DNA from: Asterella californica
Lineage: Eukaryota > Streptophyta > Marchantiopsida > Marchantiales > Aytoniaceae
Assembly (NCBI GenBank): GCA_036924285.1
Contig: JAYKYS010000024.1
Span: 124,001-188,000, forward strand
Reading direction: 5' to 3'
DNA length: 64,000 bases
The notes under the pieces are model-generated. The model saw nothing but the letters and a program-made list of their open reading frames with translations. It was not told the DNA's origin and did not search any database. Numbering within the stretch: the stretch's first letter is position 1; each line of letters begins with the position of its first letter. This document shows, piece after piece, positions 9,360 to 18,774 of this stretch. A program made the translations under genes and the position numbers.

Positions 9360-12004
9360 TGTCTTCTCATGAGTGTCTTTGGAGCGACAAGCATCGAAGT
9401 TTGAATTTCAGGTAGGAGCCGGTCCACGACACGACAACGGCCTTCCTCAAGTGTCATTAGACTCTTAAGTCGTAACAGTTGACTCTCCTCCACTGACAGT
9501 CTATCTTCAGACAGGATTCTGTAAGTAGGCACATCAAATTCAACTCGCATAATCGGTGTCATGCCATATGTTAGGAAGAAGGGTGTTTGTCGAGTCGTGA
9601 TCTTCTCTGCATTCCGAAATGTCCATAAGACAGCCGGTAACTTTGTATCCCAATCATATGCATGATTCACTGTCACCTTGTTCAGAATCTTGCACAACAC
9701 TCCATTAGACTTCTCTGTGAATCCATTAGCTTTTGGATTGTACGGTGTTGTCTTCCGGTGTTTTATACCAAAGTAATCTGTCAGTTCTTCTATCATCTTG
9801 TTCAAAAAATGTGTACCTCGGTCACTCACCAACTCCAGCGGGCATCCATATCGAGTTATGATCTGTGTGTACAGAAACTCAGCCACAGTGGCTGCATCGT
9901 CTTTCTTGGTAGCTGCTGCTTCAACCATCTTCGTTGCATAATCAGTAGCTATCAGTATGTACCTTCTTCTAGTGCGGCGTGTTGCAGGTTGTATAGGTCC
10001 TACAAAATCAATCCCCCACTTCTCGAATGGTGCTAATGGGAGTATCGGCTGTAACGGCCACTGAGTGGTTGACGTAGACTTACCCACTCGTTGACAGTTA
10101 TCACACTTCTTGATGATCTCATGAACATCTTTGTACATCGTCGGCCACCAGTATCCAGCTGAGAGGATCTTCTTCACAGTGTTTCTCAGTGCATAGTGTC
10201 CACCTTCAGGTTCCGAGTGTAGTGCTCCCACCACTTGTGGTATCTCATGCACTTCCAGACATCTTCGAAGTTCTTCATCAGGCCCTCTTTTGAACAATAT
10301 CCCGTTCTTCATCTCGTAGGGTCCCGCTTGATGTATGAAGACTGTTCGCTGTTCAGCGTCCATTTCTTCCGGGCACTGCAAAGTCTGTAAATATCTGTAC
10401 AGATCATAGTACTTCGTAGCAGGTGCTACGGTCAGCTGAAACAATTCCTCATCTGGAAAATCATCTGCCATTGTATCCACTCGTTCTCCCGTTCTCAGTC
10501 GAGACAAGTAATCAGCATTCTCATGATGAATCCCTTGTCTCGTCTGAACTGTGAAAGTGAACTCTTGAAGTAACAACATCCATCTTGCTATCCTTCCTGA
10601 CAAGTCTGACTTCTGTACTAGATGCTTCAATGCATAATGATCCACATGAAAAACAAACTCATAGCCAAGAAGGTAATGTCTGAACTTCTTTACTGAGTAC
10701 ACCATTCCCAACGCTTCTCGTTCAGTAGTGGTGTAGTTCTTTTCTGCTGCTGAAAGTTGTCTACTCGCATAGTAGATTGGATGGTCTCTCTTTTCATCAT
10801 CTTTCTGACTGAGAACCACTCCTATAGCAAACGCAGAGGTGTCTACATACACTTGAAAAGGTCTCTCCCAGTCTGGGGGTCGCATGACAGGTGCTTCTGC
10901 CAACTTCTTCTTCAGCGTTTCAAACGCCTCATGCTGTTTCTCATGCCAATGGTACTCTGTCGTCTTCTTCAGCAATTCTGTCAGTGGCGCAGCAAGTATG
11001 GCGTAGTCTTTGATGAACCTTCTGTAATATCCAACATGTCCTAGGAAGGCTCTCAACTCGCAGATGTCAGTAGGGGGCTGTAGGGATAGTATCACTCTAA
11101 CTTTCTCTACATCTACTTCTATGCCTCGACCTGATACTCTATGTCCAAGAAGTATTCCTTCAGTCATCACGAAGAAACACTTCTCAGGATGTAATGCAAG
11201 TCTGGCTTCCCTACACTTCTGAAAGGTTTTGGCTAAACACGCTGCATGTTCTTCACGTGTGCCAAAAACACAAAAATCATCTATAAAGATCTCTAAAAAT
11301 TTTCGCAAATAATCTTGGAAAATTGAGGTCATCATCCTCTGAAAGGTAGCTGGTGCATTGCATAGTCCAAAAGGCATCTTGTGATAAGCATAAGTGCCCC
11401 AATCTGTAGTAAAGGTAGTCTTGTCCTTATCTTGCTCTCTTATGGACACTTGATTGTACCCTGAAAACCCATCCAGAAAGCTGTAACATTCCTTTCCAGA
11501 TACATGATCTAAAATGGTATCAGTAAAAGGTAAAGGGTGATGATCCTTCTTGGTTGCTGCATTCAGCTTTCTGAAATCTTGACAGACTCTTATCTTTCCT
11601 GTTTGCTTCTTGAGTACCACTACTATGGGTGCTACCCATTCACTGCTTAACACAGGAAAAATAATACCTGCCTTTAGGTACTTATCTATCTCGTCTTTAA
11701 CCATCAAAGAGTATTTTGGGTTGAGTCGGTACTGCCTCTGTCGTACAGGTATTGATCCTTCAATGAGGTCGATACGATGTTCTCCCCACTGTGCAGGTAT
11801 CCCCTTCATGTCCTCCACAGTCCAGGCGAAGACATCTTGGTAATGGATCAGCATCTGACGATACACTTCCAACTCTTCTCCTTATACCACAACAGAAATC
11901 TTTAGGCTCTTACCTTCGCTTATTAGTAGGTCTTGGGATGCTCCTGGAAGGACTATACCATCTGTATGACTGGTCTCTGCACTCCCGTGACCTAGCTGTG
12001 ATTG
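9293..12004 (-). CDS. Module A1 pol: RT-RNase H-integrase, one in-frame TAA near the N-terminus
   Basis: In frame with the protease, and read after its UAG stop (12007-12005). A TAA at 11884-11882 interrupts the N-terminal extension; the uninterrupted part is 9293-11872 (859 codons from a TTG). Within it RT has D134 (DGFSGYNQ) and FIDD (196-199). RNase H has D344, D411 and D454. Integrase has the HHCC zinc finger (about 552-594) and DDE residues D622, D684 and E720. The C-terminus diverges from element C after about residue 810, loses the GPY/F module, and ends with about 15-20 residues encoded by the 157-bp repeat. This is the only A pol without the 124-bp duplication. The TAA is in all A copies, at the position of a Gln codon in element C, so it is probably a C-to-T nonsense mutation that predates amplification. 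Confidence 0.9.
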
Positions 12005-12007
12005 CTA
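11999..12007 (-). promoter_or_regulatory. Leaky-stop candidate UAG-CAA-UCA between protease and RT (A1)
   Basis: On the minus strand the protease frame ends GAA-TAG-CAA-TCA-CAG and the same frame stays open into the RT N-terminal extension. UAG followed by CAA-UCA fits the UAG-CAR-YYA readthrough consensus of tobamoviruses. The identical stop and hexamer occur in the diverged element C (56100-56108). In A the TAA at 11882-11884 now blocks the extended product. Confidence 0.75.
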
Positions 12008-13147
12008 TTCGGCCTCGTTCATATCTTCTTCTTCATCAATTTCATAGCACTGTAGATAGTTGACCATCGAATAAGGGTCTCCTTTCCTTTCTCCTGCGCT
12101 GCTTGTTGATGAATCAGATCCTGAAGTGTAACCTTCATCAGTCGACTCTGTTTCGCCCTGATGTGTTATCTTCTTCCAGGAAACCATCACAGCCTTATCA
12201 GTTGGTTTCTGTGGATCTTTGAACTGTAAACGGTGTCGGTACCAATCTGTTAGTACCTTGGCACCATACAACCATGGCCTCCCAATCAAAATTTGATAAC
12301 CAGACTTAACCAAAGGGCGCAGCACAACATAGGTAAGTTTAAAAGAAATTCCGCCTATTAAGGTGGGGATGTTGCGCAGTAGCCCAAGTGGTCGTCTTCT
12401 CGTTTGATCTGCCAGTCGTAACACCCGCTGAGTTTCTTCAAACTTGCTGAAACCCAACGCGTGTGCCGTGTCTTCTGTCATTATGTTGACTCCTGACCCG
12501 GAGTCAATTGGCACTTTCCTAATTACACAACCTGCAACCTCCACTTCCACTTCTGGAGATCCCAGGTCTTCTGCCTCGATGTGAAACAGAGAAGGCAACT
12601 TTGATCTTCTTACTTTAGTGGGTTTCTTCAGTGCTTGAAGTAACAATTTTCTGTAAATTTTGTTATCTTCAATCAACTGCTTGAAACTTATGTCAGCCTT
12701 CTGTGTTTCTAGATCAGCTACCACATCATAGTGTGGTACTGCCACAGGTTCTTTCTTCACAGGTTCCGGTCGACTGTGCTTCTTCGGAACCTCTTCGTTC
12801 TTGGCCGCAGTCTTGTCTTCAGTGGCCGAAGTACGGAAAATCTTGGGTACAAACGAAGTTGATTGTTCTGGTACTTCGGCCGAAGTTGTATCAGCTTCTC
12901 TTGCCGAAGTTCCTGCTCGTAGTAACTCCTTCTTCAGGAGTTCACGGACTTCGTCCGTAATGTCAACGGGTAGTCTCGGAGGATTTACGCTCTTCAGTGT
13001 TTCTTCTTCCTCCGTATCCTCCTCAACTATCTTCTTCTTGGCTTTCTCCGCAGCCTTCTTCTGCTTCTTCAACTCTTTCTTCGATTGAGTTTTTAGAGGT
13101 GCTTCTTCCGTCTTCCTCTTAGATTTGAAAGAGCTTTTGGTGTCCAC
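12005..13147 (-). CDS. Module A1 protease region of the polyprotein (about 380 codons)
   Basis: The open stretch starts after an in-frame TGA and has no ATG at its head (first start-like codon GTG at 13147), consistent with it being the downstream part of a gag-protease polyprotein. The first 150 residues are a lysine- and glutamate-rich linker. The retropepsin lies at about 195-300, with active site VPIDSGSGVNIM (D215) and the ILIGRPW box (286-292). An acidic serine-rich tail follows, ending in the UAG discussed at 11999-12007. It is in the same frame as gag. Two TGA codons (13201-13199 and one about 24 bases further on) separate it from gag, where element C is open, so they are probably nonsense mutations, the second replacing a Trp. 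Confidence 0.88.
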   Translation of the reverse strand: MDTKSSFKSKRKTEEAPLKTQSKKELKKQKKAAEKAKKKIVEEDTEEEETLKSVNPPRLPVDITDEVRELLKKELLRAGTSAREADTTSAEVPEQSTSFVPKIFRTSATEDKTAAKNEEVPKKHSRPEPVKKEPVAVPHYDVVADLETQKADISFKQLIEDNKIYRKLLLQALKKPTKVRRSKLPSLFHIEAEDLGSPEVEVEVAGCVIRKVPIDSGSGVNIMTEDTAHALGFSKFEETQRVLRLADQTRRRPLGLLRNIPTLIGGISFKLTYVVLRPLVKSGYQILIGRPWLYGAKVLTDWYRHRLQFKDPQKPTDKAVMVSWKKITHQGETESTDEGYTSGSDSSTSSAGERKGDPYSMVNYLQCYEIDEEEDMNEAE

Positions 13148-13198
13148 TTTGCAAACCCAAGTTTCTTCTGGTGGTCATCCTTCATCTCCAGCGGCTTT

Positions 13199-14617
13199 TC
13201 ATTCTTCCAAGTCCACCTTGTGCAGTTGTGCTTCCGCAGGACGGTCTGTTTTGGGATCAAAGCGAACCCCTCTCTTCTCTGCGGGTGGGTTAGTACAATC
13301 TGCTGTGACATGTCCTGGCTGATGACACCTTCCACAAAGTGCTACATATCCCATCGATTTCTTTGGGTGAGGACAGTTTGGTGACCAATGTTCCAAACTG
13401 CCACAATTAAAACAAGACCCATGGGGTGGTGGTTTATTTGTTCCTGGCGGACTCATCAAACGTTTCTGAGATACATTCAGGGCCCTCTCTTTTGGTGCAA
13501 ACCTTTGAATTGGTATGGGTTGAATTGGGGTAATTGCTGGCTGTGTTGGGGGTGGATTCGTTAATACTCCATATACTTCGTCCGGAGTTTCCACAAAGAA
13601 TGAGCTATAATATGATTCGAATGCTGGTGCCCATTCAAGTGATTGTGCCTGAAATGTTCTGTTGTTCTTACATTCAATATTAGCATGTCCTGATTTGCCG
13701 CATGTCGTACACCATAAGCTTGGACGGGATGTAGCAGGTGATTTTCTCCCTTCAGGAGATCGTACCATCTGCACTTTCAGGTCTGCAAACCCTTTAATCA
13801 TCTCCTCCATGAGTTGATTACTATCCCTTCTGGTCTTGCCCTTCTTTTCCTTCGAGCTTTTCTTTTCCTTGGACGAAGAACTGCGTTTCATTCTTCGTTC
13901 TTCTTCGCTCGAAGAAGATGAACTCGCTGATGAAGACTCTTCGGCTTCGGCCGAAGAAGACTCATCGTCAGAAGATTCATCGGAGGAAGAGGGTTCTCTG
14001 CGACTCTTCTTGTGCTTTTTCCTTCGAGTCGATTTCTCTTCCTTCTTCTCCTTCTTTTCTTTCTTCCCTTTCTTCTTCCCTTTTATCCATCCTCCTTTAC
14101 TTCCGAGGGTGGATGCTTCAAATGCTTCTGCTGAGGCAACCTCTTCAATGGCGTCCATCTTTCCTCGACGACACCAGATCTCCATTTCAATCGGTAAGCC
14201 TGTAACTAGCCATTCTGTGGCTTGATCCATAGAGTATGGGTTGGCTGTGTCCAGTAGATTATAAAATCTTTGGACATAGTCTTTTAGGCTCTCTTTCTTT
14301 CCTCTGACCAGTCTGGTCAGCTTTCCCAAAACTTGATGATTGTACCCAATTTCTCGGAACCGTTCTAAGAACTTTGTCTTCAACTTGTCCCAAGTATCGA
14401 TGTCTCCTGGTATTCTATTTGCATGATTGTACCAGCTGCGTGCTCTCTTCCTGAGAAGACTTGGAAAGATTCGCAGACGATCTGGTTCAGCATCTTCCTT
14501 ATTAGTGACAGATACAGATTCAAACAGTTTAATGTAAGCATCTGCATCCTTATCGTCATCTGAAGATCCTCCTCTGAACTTTGGGTAACCGTGTTTCGTG
14601 ATAGGTTGGCCTGCCAT
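13199..14617 (-). CDS. Module A1 gag with three CCHC zinc knuckles
   Basis: 472 codons from the ATG at 14617. The capsid-like Retrotrans_gag segment is at about 30-150 (motifs RARSWYNHA and KESLKDYVQRFY). A lysine block and then a long Ser/Glu block follow (about 175-260), and then three CCHC knuckles at 303-316, 402-415 and 428-441. Most plant Ty3 gags have one knuckle, so three is notable. The frame is open for about 49 codons upstream of the ATG, back to the TGA that ends ORF1. The ATG is therefore likely but not certain to be the start. Confidence 0.9.
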   Translation of the reverse strand: MAGQPITKHGYPKFRGGSSDDDKDADAYIKLFESVSVTNKEDAEPDRLRIFPSLLRKRARSWYNHANRIPGDIDTWDKLKTKFLERFREIGYNHQVLGKLTRLVRGKKESLKDYVQRFYNLLDTANPYSMDQATEWLVTGLPIEMEIWCRRGKMDAIEEVASAEAFEASTLGSKGGWIKGKKKGKKEKKEKKEEKSTRRKKHKKSRREPSSSDESSDDESSSAEAEESSSASSSSSSEEERRMKRSSSSKEKKSSKEKKGKTRRDSNQLMEEMIKGFADLKVQMVRSPEGRKSPATSRPSLWCTTCGKSGHANIECKNNRTFQAQSLEWAPAFESYYSSFFVETPDEVYGVLTNPPPTQPAITPIQPIPIQRFAPKERALNVSQKRLMSPPGTNKPPPHGSCFNCGSLEHWSPNCPHPKKSMGYVALCGRCHQPGHVTADCTNPPAEKRGVRFDPKTDRPAEAQLHKVDLEE

Positions 14618-14764
14618 ACTTCGAACAAAAGGAGCCCTTGGAACTTGAGTTGCTATCTTGGCAGGAGCTGGAATTGGCGCTGGTACTGCAGCTTGAACGA
14701 GGACAGCAGGGGCAATACCCGCAGCAGCATCTGCTTGGGCTTGTCTCTTCTTGAATATTGACGG

Positions 14765-15355
14765 TCATGTGGTTGGCTGTAAGTAAGGAGCAGTGCTGTC
14801 CTTCTGAGTCACTGGAGTTAACGGAAGGATTTCCCGCACCAGTGCTTGAGGAATAAGTTCCTGCGCCTGTAAAAGTTCCACTAAGGTAGTAACAGCTTCT
14901 ACTGCCTTAGTTGCAGCTTCTTCATTCGAAGAAGTAAACTGATCTTGATCTGCAGGAGTACTTCCTACCTCTGGGTCAGGAGTAAACAACTGCGGATATA
15001 AAACAGTATTGACTTCGGGGAAAGGTTTCCACCCTACTTCACTTTCTAGATGTTCGGTTTCAGCACTTAGCCGAGTGGTAACTTCTTCGAAGTCAAGTTC
15101 TCTCTGAGCAGATTCGAAAGGAGTTGGGGGTAATGACTTTGGTGTCCGGGGTGAACTTGATTCACCAAGGCTTGGTTCCTTCCTCTTCCATTCTTTTGAA
15201 TTAGGTGTTCTCCAACCTCGTTCTCTCTTCTTATGCTCTTCTTTTAACCGACGAGCTTCTTCTAGAATCTGTTCTCGATATTCTGCTCGTCTTTCTCGCC
15301 TCTTGTCTCTCTCAGATTGCACGTTTCCAAGAGGATCAGGCTTGCCCGTCGACAT
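14765..15355 (-). CDS. Module A1 ORF1, charged 196-aa protein upstream of gag
   Basis: The ATG at 15355 is chosen because element C has an ATG at the matching place (52344) with similar following residues (MST/MSR, then a basic helix with EE and RR repeats). A GTG upstream extends the frame by eight codons. The protein is a basic, probably helical N-terminus followed by an acidic Pro/Ser-rich half ending near REILPL, a motif also found in element C. It is in frame with gag, separated by one TGA. Function unknown; it could be an N-terminal extension of Gag or a separate leader protein. Confidence 0.65.
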   Translation of the reverse strand: MSTGKPDPLGNVQSERDKRRERRAEYREQILEEARRLKEEHKKRERGWRTPNSKEWKRKEPSLGESSSPRTPKSLPPTPFESAQRELDFEEVTTRLSAETEHLESEVGWKPFPEVNTVLYPQLFTPDPEVGSTPADQDQFTSSNEEAATKAVEAVTTLVELLQAQELIPQALVREILPLTPVTQKDSTAPYLQPTT

Positions 15356-15406
15356 ACATGTCTCTGGACTTCTGTTCACTGATCTTGGATAATTTCAGCA
15401 TTCGCA

Positions 15407-15424
15407 TCCCCGGCAGCGGCGCCA
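15407..15424 (-). promoter_or_regulatory. Primer-binding site of A1 (tRNA-Asp type)
   Basis: Identical to the site at 1529-1546 and at the same distance from the LTR fragment. With only the end of U5 present it can no longer support normal reverse transcription on its own. Confidence 0.85.
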
Positions 15425-15445
15425 AAATTTATTCAGTCTTCTATA

Positions 15446-15601
15446 TGTAACACACAAGAAAACCAAAAGATGCTCGAAAGTAGTAATTTAAGGATCGAAC
15501 CCACAGAGATGCAAGTAAATATCATCCAAAAGTAGTAAACACGTGACAGAGGTGATTCTTTATAGTTGTCTTTTATTCTCACGGACAGAAATCAGTCCCG
15601 G
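15446..15601 (-). repeat. Truncated A LTR of A1 (terminal 156 bp)
   Basis: Same fragment and same breakpoint as 1568-1723. Beyond 15601 the sequence jumps to the 860-bp unrecognised segment of unit 2. Confidence 0.9.
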
Positions 15602-16461
15602 AACGAATCAGAACGAATTTTTACTCTCCAAGGAGACACAAGACATCAACAACACTCTAAGACTTCACAAAATCCTTCAGATATGTCGATGGATTCTTCG
15701 CGGTCCGTAACTACACAGATGCGCTCAACCAGAATGAAACCAGTGAGCCGCAGACTAATACAACGTCAATATTACAACTTGGAAACGTTCTACAATAAAA
15801 GGTATGACAAAAGGAAACGGTGAAGCTATCACTCGATTGTAATATTCTTGCCCGAAGTTTCTCACGATCCAAGCCCCATGATTGATCTTCGGTCTGCAAT
15901 GGCACCGGACATCGACCCAAAGATTGAAAGGAACGTTCGATGGATAGTTGAGATCCATCGTTCCTCACAACAAAATGTACACCGTCATATCCCAAGTCTC
16001 TCCGTATGTTACGATTGGAAGGATCACCGGAAGCTGTAACTCCATCACCCTCCCCATGAACTCATCACCAAAGTACGCAACTAACCACTGTCGAAAGTGA
16101 TCGCGGTGGATGCAATGAAGCTTGATGTGAAACGGATTCGGGAAAGGAAGATCCGGAGCCGGTAACACACCTCCGTCCATAACCACCACTCCTGCAGTTC
16201 TTCACTCCTCCATGCAGACCACCGAGAACCCTTACGAATCACCCGCTGAGAGAGAATGTCCGTATGAACCTTCGACCCACCATTTTATACACAAATGCGG
16301 CGACAAGGACCACTAAAGTGAACGCGCACAGATCGATGACTTGGCACGTTCCTCTACCGTGCGATCACTTAAACAGATAATCACAAATGTGGCACTCATC
16401 ACACCGTTCGACGAGTTACGCGATACGGTTCACGAAACACGGAAAAGAAACACAACATAGG
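15602..16461 (-). other. Unrecognised 860-bp segment, unit 2
   Basis: Second copy of 1724-2583, including the split reading frame (15965-16180 with its continuation at about 15711-15995). I noticed no disabling or restoring differences from the first copy. Confidence 0.6.
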
Positions 16462-18774
16462 TTACACAGGAATTTCACACAGGAGCCGAACCACAACACG
16501 ACACCGTAGCGGTACCCCATCTTTCTGCTTCGGTCGCTTCCAAAGAAACCCATCCTGCAACATGAAGTTGTAGGCCTTCCTTCGAACTCTCCGAAACCTC
16601 TCATCCGTCCAACCTGTCTGCTTAACCATCGTACTAAGGTACTTCCCGATATCAAGCAAATCATCATCATACAACCCTTCAACAAATAACTCATCTTCTC
16701 TTCCTGTGTGTGCAATCGAATAGAACTCTGTACCCACGTCGTCAATGTCTTCTACCATCTCATCTTCCCCATCATATCGAGCCCGAGATAACATATCCGC
16801 CATCAGATTATCCTTCCCTGCGATATGTCTAAACTCCGGGTTCAACGACTTGATATATGCGATCCATCGTAACATCGCAATATCAGGAGTTGAACAATTC
16901 ATGATCATCCCTAACAACGACAAGCAATCAGTTTCAACCACCACTACTGCTCCAATCAAATACTCTTTCTCAGTTTTCATAGCTGAAACAATACCCCACA
17001 GTTCTCTCTTCACTTGCGGGTAAGCACGTTGTCGAGCACTTAACACCTTCGCTCCGAACCTGACCGCAAACCTGTCTCCATCCTCATCATCCTGTCCGAC
17101 TGCGCATCCAATTGCAACTGGACTTGTATCCACAGTAAGAACCACCGGCCTAGCACCCTTATAATCAATCCTTCCCAGAACTGGAGGAGATGATAGTAAA
17201 GACTTCAACTTCCTTACCGCATCAGTATGCTCTTCCTCCCATCTGAACTTATGACCCTTACGCAATAATCCATACAACGGATCCGCCACATGCGCATAAT
17301 GAGGAATCCAAATGTGGTAGAATACACAAGCACCCAAAAATCTTCTTACTTCTGTCAGCGAGTTGCAAACCTCCTTCATCCTTCCAATCGCATCCACCTT
17401 GTTCGGATCTGGCTTCCGACCAAACGATCCACACAAATGACCAACGATCAAAACCTCTCTAACTCCAAATGTAGACTTCGCACCTGACAGCGTAAGATGA
17501 ACTTCCTCAAGTCGAGATAAGATCTTCTCACAGTCTGCGATGTGATCAGTGACGTATCGTCGACACCCCCTCTGATCTAATGCTTCATCCTTCTCATCTT
17601 CCACACATCCTTTGATGGGGATGTCATCCAAGAACGGCATCGTCTTTTCAGGGATGAAGTCCCTTAGAACTCGATTCATCCCGTTCATCATGTGTGCTAC
17701 CGAGTTGGTAGCTCCCTGTGGTAAGGTACACATCCTAACCAACCCCAAAGGTGTCCTCATTGTCGTGAAGCTTCTGCTCTCCTCCGCTAGTTGAAACTGA
17801 TCATACCCCGAGTAAAGATCTCCCATTGAGTAAATTGCTCTTCCTGCAAACGCTTCTGCAAACTCATCCACAATCGGTCCCACCCCAGCATTTCTGATTG
17901 TTACTGCGTTCACCGGCTGCATGTCTTGGATGAACCGCAGCGACCCATTCTTCTTTGGTACTGTAAACCATCTGCTTGAATATGGTGCAAACGACGGCTC
18001 CAAGATCTTCATCCGCATCTTCTCCTTCAGCAACTCCACTAGTTTGGGCAAGTGAGCCCGCGGTACTGGAATTGGTCTCAAGTTCCATGGCACATGCGGT
18101 ACCGTGAAGATAACCATCGGGGTAACAACGTACGGATCTACACATCCAATCTCAAGTGGCTCAAAAGCAAATGCTTTCCCATGTCTTGAAAGCATCTCCT
18201 TGAAGCACATCCTCTCTTCTGGTAGAAGAGACCCATCAGATCCAATCTTCAGCTCTTCAAGGGTCTTCTCCGTGAACTTGTGTCCTATCATTGCAGGATC
18301 TCTCAAACTCTTCTCCTTTGAAGCTCGATCCATCTGTTGGTTGGTGTCTTCCGGCAAAGGACCAGCAACTGGCTTTACTTTCCTATCCACTGTCTTGTAC
18401 CTTGTCTCAACTCGAACCTCCGGTGCACGGAATGATTCGATCACCGAATAGACCTCCCTTGAATGAATCTGCACGACCTTATCCATATCCTCCCATCCAA
18501 TAGACATGATCTCTCGCAAGGGATCTTCCAACCCATCCTCTTCATAAACACCAGAAATCCATTCATCCCCTTCTAGCTCACCCAACTCTTTCAACATCAA
18601 CTCAACACCACGCAAATGTTTTTGTTCTTTTCTTCTCAGCTCTTCTATCTTCTTGTAGACAGCAATCTCACACTCTGAAAATCCAATAAATCCTGTACAA
18701 AAGGCACTATCTCCATCAAGCGAGAGTACCTTCTCTTGCGCACCACCACAATCCCGCCCTATAGTGGTACTCAA
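16462..18774 (-). CDS. Module B2 pol: RT-RNase H, integrase missing
   Basis: Same architecture, TTGA overlap and truncation as the copy at 2584-4896. It differs at residue 583, which is Arg here and Cys there. All RT and RNase H catalytic residues are retained. Confidence 0.88.
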   Translation of the reverse strand: MSTTIGRDCGGAQEKVLSLDGDSAFCTGFIGFSECEIAVYKKIEELRRKEQKHLRGVELMLKELGELEGDEWISGVYEEDGLEDPLREIMSIGWEDMDKVVQIHSREVYSVIESFRAPEVRVETRYKTVDRKVKPVAGPLPEDTNQQMDRASKEKSLRDPAMIGHKFTEKTLEELKIGSDGSLLPEERMCFKEMLSRHGKAFAFEPLEIGCVDPYVVTPMVIFTVPHVPWNLRPIPVPRAHLPKLVELLKEKMRMKILEPSFAPYSSRWFTVPKKNGSLRFIQDMQPVNAVTIRNAGVGPIVDEFAEAFAGRAIYSMGDLYSGYDQFQLAEESRSFTTMRTPLGLVRMCTLPQGATNSVAHMMNGMNRVLRDFIPEKTMPFLDDIPIKGCVEDEKDEALDQRGCRRYVTDHIADCEKILSRLEEVHLTLSGAKSTFGVREVLIVGHLCGSFGRKPDPNKVDAIGRMKEVCNSLTEVRRFLGACVFYHIWIPHYAHVADPLYGLLRKGHKFRWEEEHTDAVRKLKSLLSSPPVLGRIDYKGARPVVLTVDTSPVAIGCAVGQDDEDGDRFAVRFGAKVLSARQRAYPQVKRELWGIVSAMKTEKEYLIGAVVVVETDCLSLLGMIMNCSTPDIAMLRWIAYIKSLNPEFRHIAGKDNLMADMLSRARYDGEDEMVEDIDDVGTEFYSIAHTGREDELFVEGLYDDDLLDIGKYLSTMVKQTGWTDERFRRVRRKAYNFMLQDGFLWKRPKQKDGVPLRCRVVVRLLCEIPV

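Larger units (their letters stand above)
1724..15601 (-). repeat. Array unit 1 (B1 + A1), 13,878 bp
   Basis: This is a direct repeat of the units at 15602-29603 and 29604-43605. Its right edge is the point where the A LTR fragment (ending in ccgg on the plus strand) stops and the unrecognised segment of the next unit starts. It is 124 bp shorter than the other two because its pol gene lacks the internal duplication. Its A1 pol is therefore the only copy with an uninterrupted RT to integrase stretch. Confidence 0.93.

Noticed and set aside
13836..14225. Plus-strand frame of 129 codons rich in Ser, Phe and Leu opposite A gag
   Set aside because: It is the antisense of the Lys/Glu/Ser-rich gag linker; its composition is a mirror of that low-complexity region.
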